Part shown: positions 35,275 through 39,537 of the stretch, piece by piece
How the letters are laid out: every line of letters starts with the position of its first letter
How positions within the stretch are numbered: the first letter of the stretch is position 1
DNA from: Candidatus Bacteroides merdigallinarum
GTDB taxonomy: Bacteria; Bacteroidota; Bacteroidia; Bacteroidales; Bacteroidaceae
NCBI GenBank assembly: GCA_019116285.1
Contig: DXBX01000093.1
Location: forward strand, 1-39,537
Length of the DNA stretch: 39,537 bases
Direction of reading: 5' to 3'
Notes under the pieces: model-generated
The model's input: the letters and a program-made list of their open reading frames with translations, nothing else
Told to the model about the DNA's origin: nothing
The model's database searches: none
Made by a program: the position numbers and the translations under genes

Positions 35275-35430
35275 ATAATCGGGCATCAAAGGCTTCATTC
35301 GTTTTTTCCGCCACAAAAAAACAAAAAAGCTGACAGAAAAACAAGAGGAAGACCGCCTAAAAACAGTCTCCCTCCCGTTTTTTCCTTTCCGGCAAGAACC
35401 GGAAAAGCGCGGCACAGCCGGAATCCGGAC

Positions 35431-37434
35431 TCAATCCGCACCACGCAGGTACCACGTGCAATGGTCCTCGCCGTACTTGTTTTTCAGCACCAACCGGTTC
35501 TCGCCCTTGCGCAGGCGTACATTCGTCCATTCCAGCACCTTGACCTCATCGGGGACGGCCTTGCCCAAGGATTCCCCGTTCAGCCACAGTTCGGCGGGGC
35601 CGCAGTTGCTGAAGGCCTGTACGGTGGTCACCGGTTGCGTACGGTCGACAGCCCGCCTGCCGACAAGGTAGACAAACTTATCCGTCGTGTTCCAATTGGC
35701 CTTATAGAAATAGAAAGCATCCTTCTTGATCTTGCGGTCGTAGGTCACCAGTCCCTTGTCATTACGGCCCATGTCCAAGCCCTCGCGACGGCCGGCTGCG
35801 GAGAAGTCGAACATATTCCAAATGAACGTACACCAAAGGTAAGGCCGTGCCTGCAACTGCCGCCAGTTCTCTATGTGGTAGTAGGTCTGCCAGTTCTCCG
35901 GATGCCACTGCCCGCCGGGCTGAGGCTGCTTCAGCGTGTCTGTCTGCTGGAACACACTGGCACCGGCTCCGTACTCGCTGATTCCGATCTTCCGCTCCGG
36001 ATGGGCGGCGTGTTCCCGGTCCAGCCACCGTCCCATCTCCTGCACGTCACCGCCATACCAGCCAAAGTAGCGGTTATAGGCAATCCAGTCCGTGAAGCCA
36101 TTGAAGTCATCGTCCTGGTTGCTGGCACCCATCGTCGGACGGGAGGGGTCGAGGCGGCGGGCCAGTGCCTGCAGCCGCTTCACCATCTCCGACGGACGGT
36201 CCAGCCACCAGGAGTTGATTTCGTTGAAGAGTCCCCAGGCCAGGATAGACGGATGATTGTAATTCTGCAAGATGAGTTCGGTGAGCTGCTGCTCCAGGTT
36301 CTCGTCATAAGCGGGATTGGTGACATAGACATTGACGAAAGGTATCTCCGCCCAAGCCACCAGTCCGCGACGGTCCATCTGCCGGTGCATGTATTTAGCC
36401 TGCGGATAGTGGGCCAGGCGGACGGCGTTCGCCCCTATTTCTTGGATAAGGTCCAGGTCTTCATCATGGTCGCAGGGATAGAGGGCCGCCGAACGTTCCG
36501 CACGTTCCTGGTGGCGGCACACCCCGTTCAGCCGATAGGGTTTCCCGTTCAGGAAGAAACCTTTCTCCGCATCGGCCTCATAATAACGGAAACCAATCTC
36601 TTCCTCCCGGCGGTCTGTTTCCTTACCGTCTTTCCGCAGGATAACAACAGCCTGATAGAGGTGCGGGTCAAGAATGCCGTTCCACAAGTGGGGATGCTCC
36701 ACAGTCACCTCGGCCACGGCACGTCCCTCGGACGTGAAGTCCGTAACGGTGGCTACATGGATTTTACGCCCTTCGTTCCACAACTGAAACTCTACCTCGC
36801 AGCCGTCCAACGACCCGTCTTTGGCGGACAGCAGAGCTTCCATCCGGAGACGGGCACTCTCGTCGGACACCTCGCTTTGGGTGAAGAACACGCCCGACGA
36901 GGCATAATAGTCCGGTGCGATGCACACGTCTTCCGTCACCAGCAATTCCACGCCGCGGTACAGGCCGCCCCAAATATTGAAATCTCCGCAGATGGGGGCG
37001 ATGTCCATCCGCTGGGCATTGCTGACCATGATCTCCAGCAGGCTCTCCTTGCCGGGCGTCAAGCGGTCCGTCAGCTCCGCCACAAAGGCGGTATAGCCGC
37101 CCCGGTGCTGCATCACGAAGTGATGGTCCACAAAGACGTCGGCCACCGTCTGCGCGGCCTCCACACGCAGAAAGACACGCTTGCCCGCCCAATCGGCCGG
37201 CACTGCCAGCTTGCGGCTATAGTTGCACAGGCCGCGATAATAGTCCGCATCGGCATACATGCCGTCGCCCTTGTTCCACGTATGGGGCAAGTCGACGGTC
37301 AATACCTCGCTGACGGGTTGGAAACCATGATGGAACTTCCAGCCGCGGTTCAGGGGAATCACCTCCACGGCACGGAGAGTCTGTACGGACACGGCGCACA
37401 GGCACAAAAGCAAGAGCCAGAATCTGTTTTTCAT
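35431..37434 (-). CDS. Second GH2 family glycoside hydrolase, secreted
   Basis: 667 residues with a signal peptide (MKNRFWLLLLCLCAVSVQTLRA). The GH2 sugar-binding domain (VDLPHTWNKGDGMYADADYYRG), an Ig-like domain and the TIM barrel are present. The general acid is Glu405 in GLFNEINSWW and the nucleophile is Glu487 in GISEYGAGAS. It is shorter than the GH2 at 25531-28056, lacking the extra C-terminal domains, and the acid motif context differs, so the two probably have different specificities. Beta-galactosidase is the most likely activity, but beta-glucuronidase or another GH2 activity cannot be excluded. It lies upstream of the HTCS on the same strand, with 156 bases between them that contain a short CCGG hairpin (35386-35405) and no gene. 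Confidence 0.9.
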   Translation of the reverse strand: MKNRFWLLLLCLCAVSVQTLRAVEVIPLNRGWKFHHGFQPVSEVLTVDLPHTWNKGDGMYADADYYRGLCNYSRKLAVPADWAGKRVFLRVEAAQTVADVFVDHHFVMQHRGGYTAFVAELTDRLTPGKESLLEIMVSNAQRMDIAPICGDFNIWGGLYRGVELLVTEDVCIAPDYYASSGVFFTQSEVSDESARLRMEALLSAKDGSLDGCEVEFQLWNEGRKIHVATVTDFTSEGRAVAEVTVEHPHLWNGILDPHLYQAVVILRKDGKETDRREEEIGFRYYEADAEKGFFLNGKPYRLNGVCRHQERAERSAALYPCDHDEDLDLIQEIGANAVRLAHYPQAKYMHRQMDRRGLVAWAEIPFVNVYVTNPAYDENLEQQLTELILQNYNHPSILAWGLFNEINSWWLDRPSEMVKRLQALARRLDPSRPTMGASNQDDDFNGFTDWIAYNRYFGWYGGDVQEMGRWLDREHAAHPERKIGISEYGAGASVFQQTDTLKQPQPGGQWHPENWQTYYHIENWRQLQARPYLWCTFIWNMFDFSAAGRREGLDMGRNDKGLVTYDRKIKKDAFYFYKANWNTTDKFVYLVGRRAVDRTQPVTTVQAFSNCGPAELWLNGESLGKAVPDEVKVLEWTNVRLRKGENRLVLKNKYGEDHCTWYLRGAD

Positions 37435-37458
37435 ATAAAATTATAAATGGTTATTTAT

Positions 37459-37466
37459 CAAAGATA
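37459..37466 (-). promoter_or_regulatory. -7 box upstream of the second GH2 gene
   Basis: TATCTTTG on the minus strand, 24 bases before the start codon. There is no matching TTG at 19-21 bases, so a regulator may be needed. Confidence 0.4.
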
Positions 37467-37499
37467 TACAAAGCATATCTACCACTGTTTCCGTAACCG

Positions 37500-37585
37500 T
37501 GCTCGCCGGTACCGACGAGCAGCTACGGGGATACCGGCGAGCGCGAGCGTCGGTACCGATACACACGCTCGGGGAATACCTCCGG
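37500..37585. repeat. 22-bp tandem array with GGTACC cores, second locus
   Basis: Cores GGTACCG, GGATACCGG and GGTACCG recur at 22-bp steps (TACC at 37510, 37532 and 37554), followed by a diverged GGGAATACC unit 23 bases on. The first unit is a hairpin, TGCTCG (37500-37505) with CGAGCA (37516-37521). It lies between the divergent GH2 and GH43 genes. The rest of that gap of about 370 bases holds the GH43 promoter and no gene. Confidence 0.75.
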
Positions 37586-37659
37586 AAAAAACCGAAATCC
37601 CATCCTGCGGACATGGGCAAATATACGACAATTTCCATGACAACCAATGCACACAATGA

Positions 37660-39381
<1,722 letters not shown>

Positions 39382-39408
39382 ACACCCCTGCGGGGAAAGA
39401 CCGGAGTA

Positions 39409-39537
39409 ATCGAGTAGGAGGAAAACGAAGTAGTTTTCTTCCTACTTTCGTTTTCCGACCTCTCACACCACCGTACGTGCCGTTCGGCATACGGCGGTTC
39501 CTTAGTGCTGATGCAATTTGACATATAAGTCCACAAG
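39409..39537 (-). mobile_element. Group II intron, 3' end (domains V and VI), continuing beyond the window
   Basis: On the minus strand, 39498-39467 folds as domain V: ACCGCCGTA pairs with TACGGTGGT (one G-U pair), enclosing CCG/CGG around a GAAC-type loop. It is followed by GTGTGAGAGG, as in bacterial group II introns. Domain VI follows: GGAAAACGAA pairs with TTCGTTTTCC (39457-39421 region), and the intron would end CTACTCGAT at about 39409. The reverse transcriptase/maturase gene would lie to the right, outside the window. Subclass cannot be fixed from this fragment. Confidence 0.8.

Noticed and set aside
35386..35405. CCGG hairpin as a terminator between the second GH2 gene and the HTCS
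   Set aside because: The stem is 7 bp and is not followed by a U-tract in the direction of transcription.
35461..37446. A 661-codon open frame on the plus strand opposite the second GH2 gene, and similar long antisense frames at 3877-5694, 17261-19141, 20597-23221 and 23536-25323
   Set aside because: They mirror well-supported genes on the other strand, have no recognisable domains and arise from GC-rich codon bias.

Overview
The window looks like chromosomal DNA from a GC-rich gut Bacteroidales, most likely Bacteroides. The reasons are: promoters of the Bacteroidota type (TTG, a 20-base spacer, then TAnnTTTG), no strong Shine-Dalgarno sequences, lipoproteins with acidic residues after the lipobox cysteine (surface-export style), a hybrid two-component system (HTCS), and a glycan-degradation locus built from GH31, GH2, GH3, GH95 and GH43 enzymes. 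I saw no rRNA, tRNA or CRISPR array.

Layout. (A) 1-8500, iron/redox block: the 3' end of a LuxR-type regulator, then leftward genes for an outer-membrane porin, a surface imelysin lipoprotein and a surface di-haem (DHOR) lipoprotein. After a terminator come a fused cytochrome c synthase (CcsBA) and a chorismatase/Rid-like enzyme. The porin promoter carries an 18-bp palindrome that recurs, in the same position relative to a second perfect promoter, at 313-360. That second promoter would make a terminator-ended RNA of about 105 nt. (B) 8500-12000, a leftward operon: SPFH/band-7 membrane protein, alpha/beta hydrolase, ribbon-helix-helix protein and a small membrane protein. (C) 12000-16260: a TonB-receptor-like outer-membrane barrel beside a membrane-spanning TPR-HTH regulator. 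(D) 16500-20480, rightward genes: HAD phosphatase coupled to a Pif1-like helicase, a VapBC-type toxin-antitoxin pair, and a TsaC/YciO-family protein. (E) 20669-39381, a polysaccharide locus best explained as xyloglucan side-chain and backbone degradation: a leftward run GH31, GH2, GH3, GH95, preceded by the HTCS and a second GH2, with a divergent GH43. No SusC/SusD pair or endo-glucanase is in the window. (F) the right edge holds the 3' end of a group II intron (domains V and VI) on the minus strand.

The genes fall into functional blocks. In block A, CcsBA would attach haem to the two CXXCH motifs of the DHOR protein, which would act with imelysin and the porin at the cell surface. In block E the HTCS would sense a xyloglucan oligosaccharide and switch on exo-acting enzymes that remove fucose, galactose, xylose, arabinose and glucose.

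The most unusual structural signal is a set of six intergenic tandem arrays. Each has units of 21, 22 or 24 bp (about two helical turns) with dyad-symmetric cores. Each array has its own sequence, and all sit between genes. Together with the duplicated palindromic operator and the putative small RNA, these are the best candidates for undescribed biology here.
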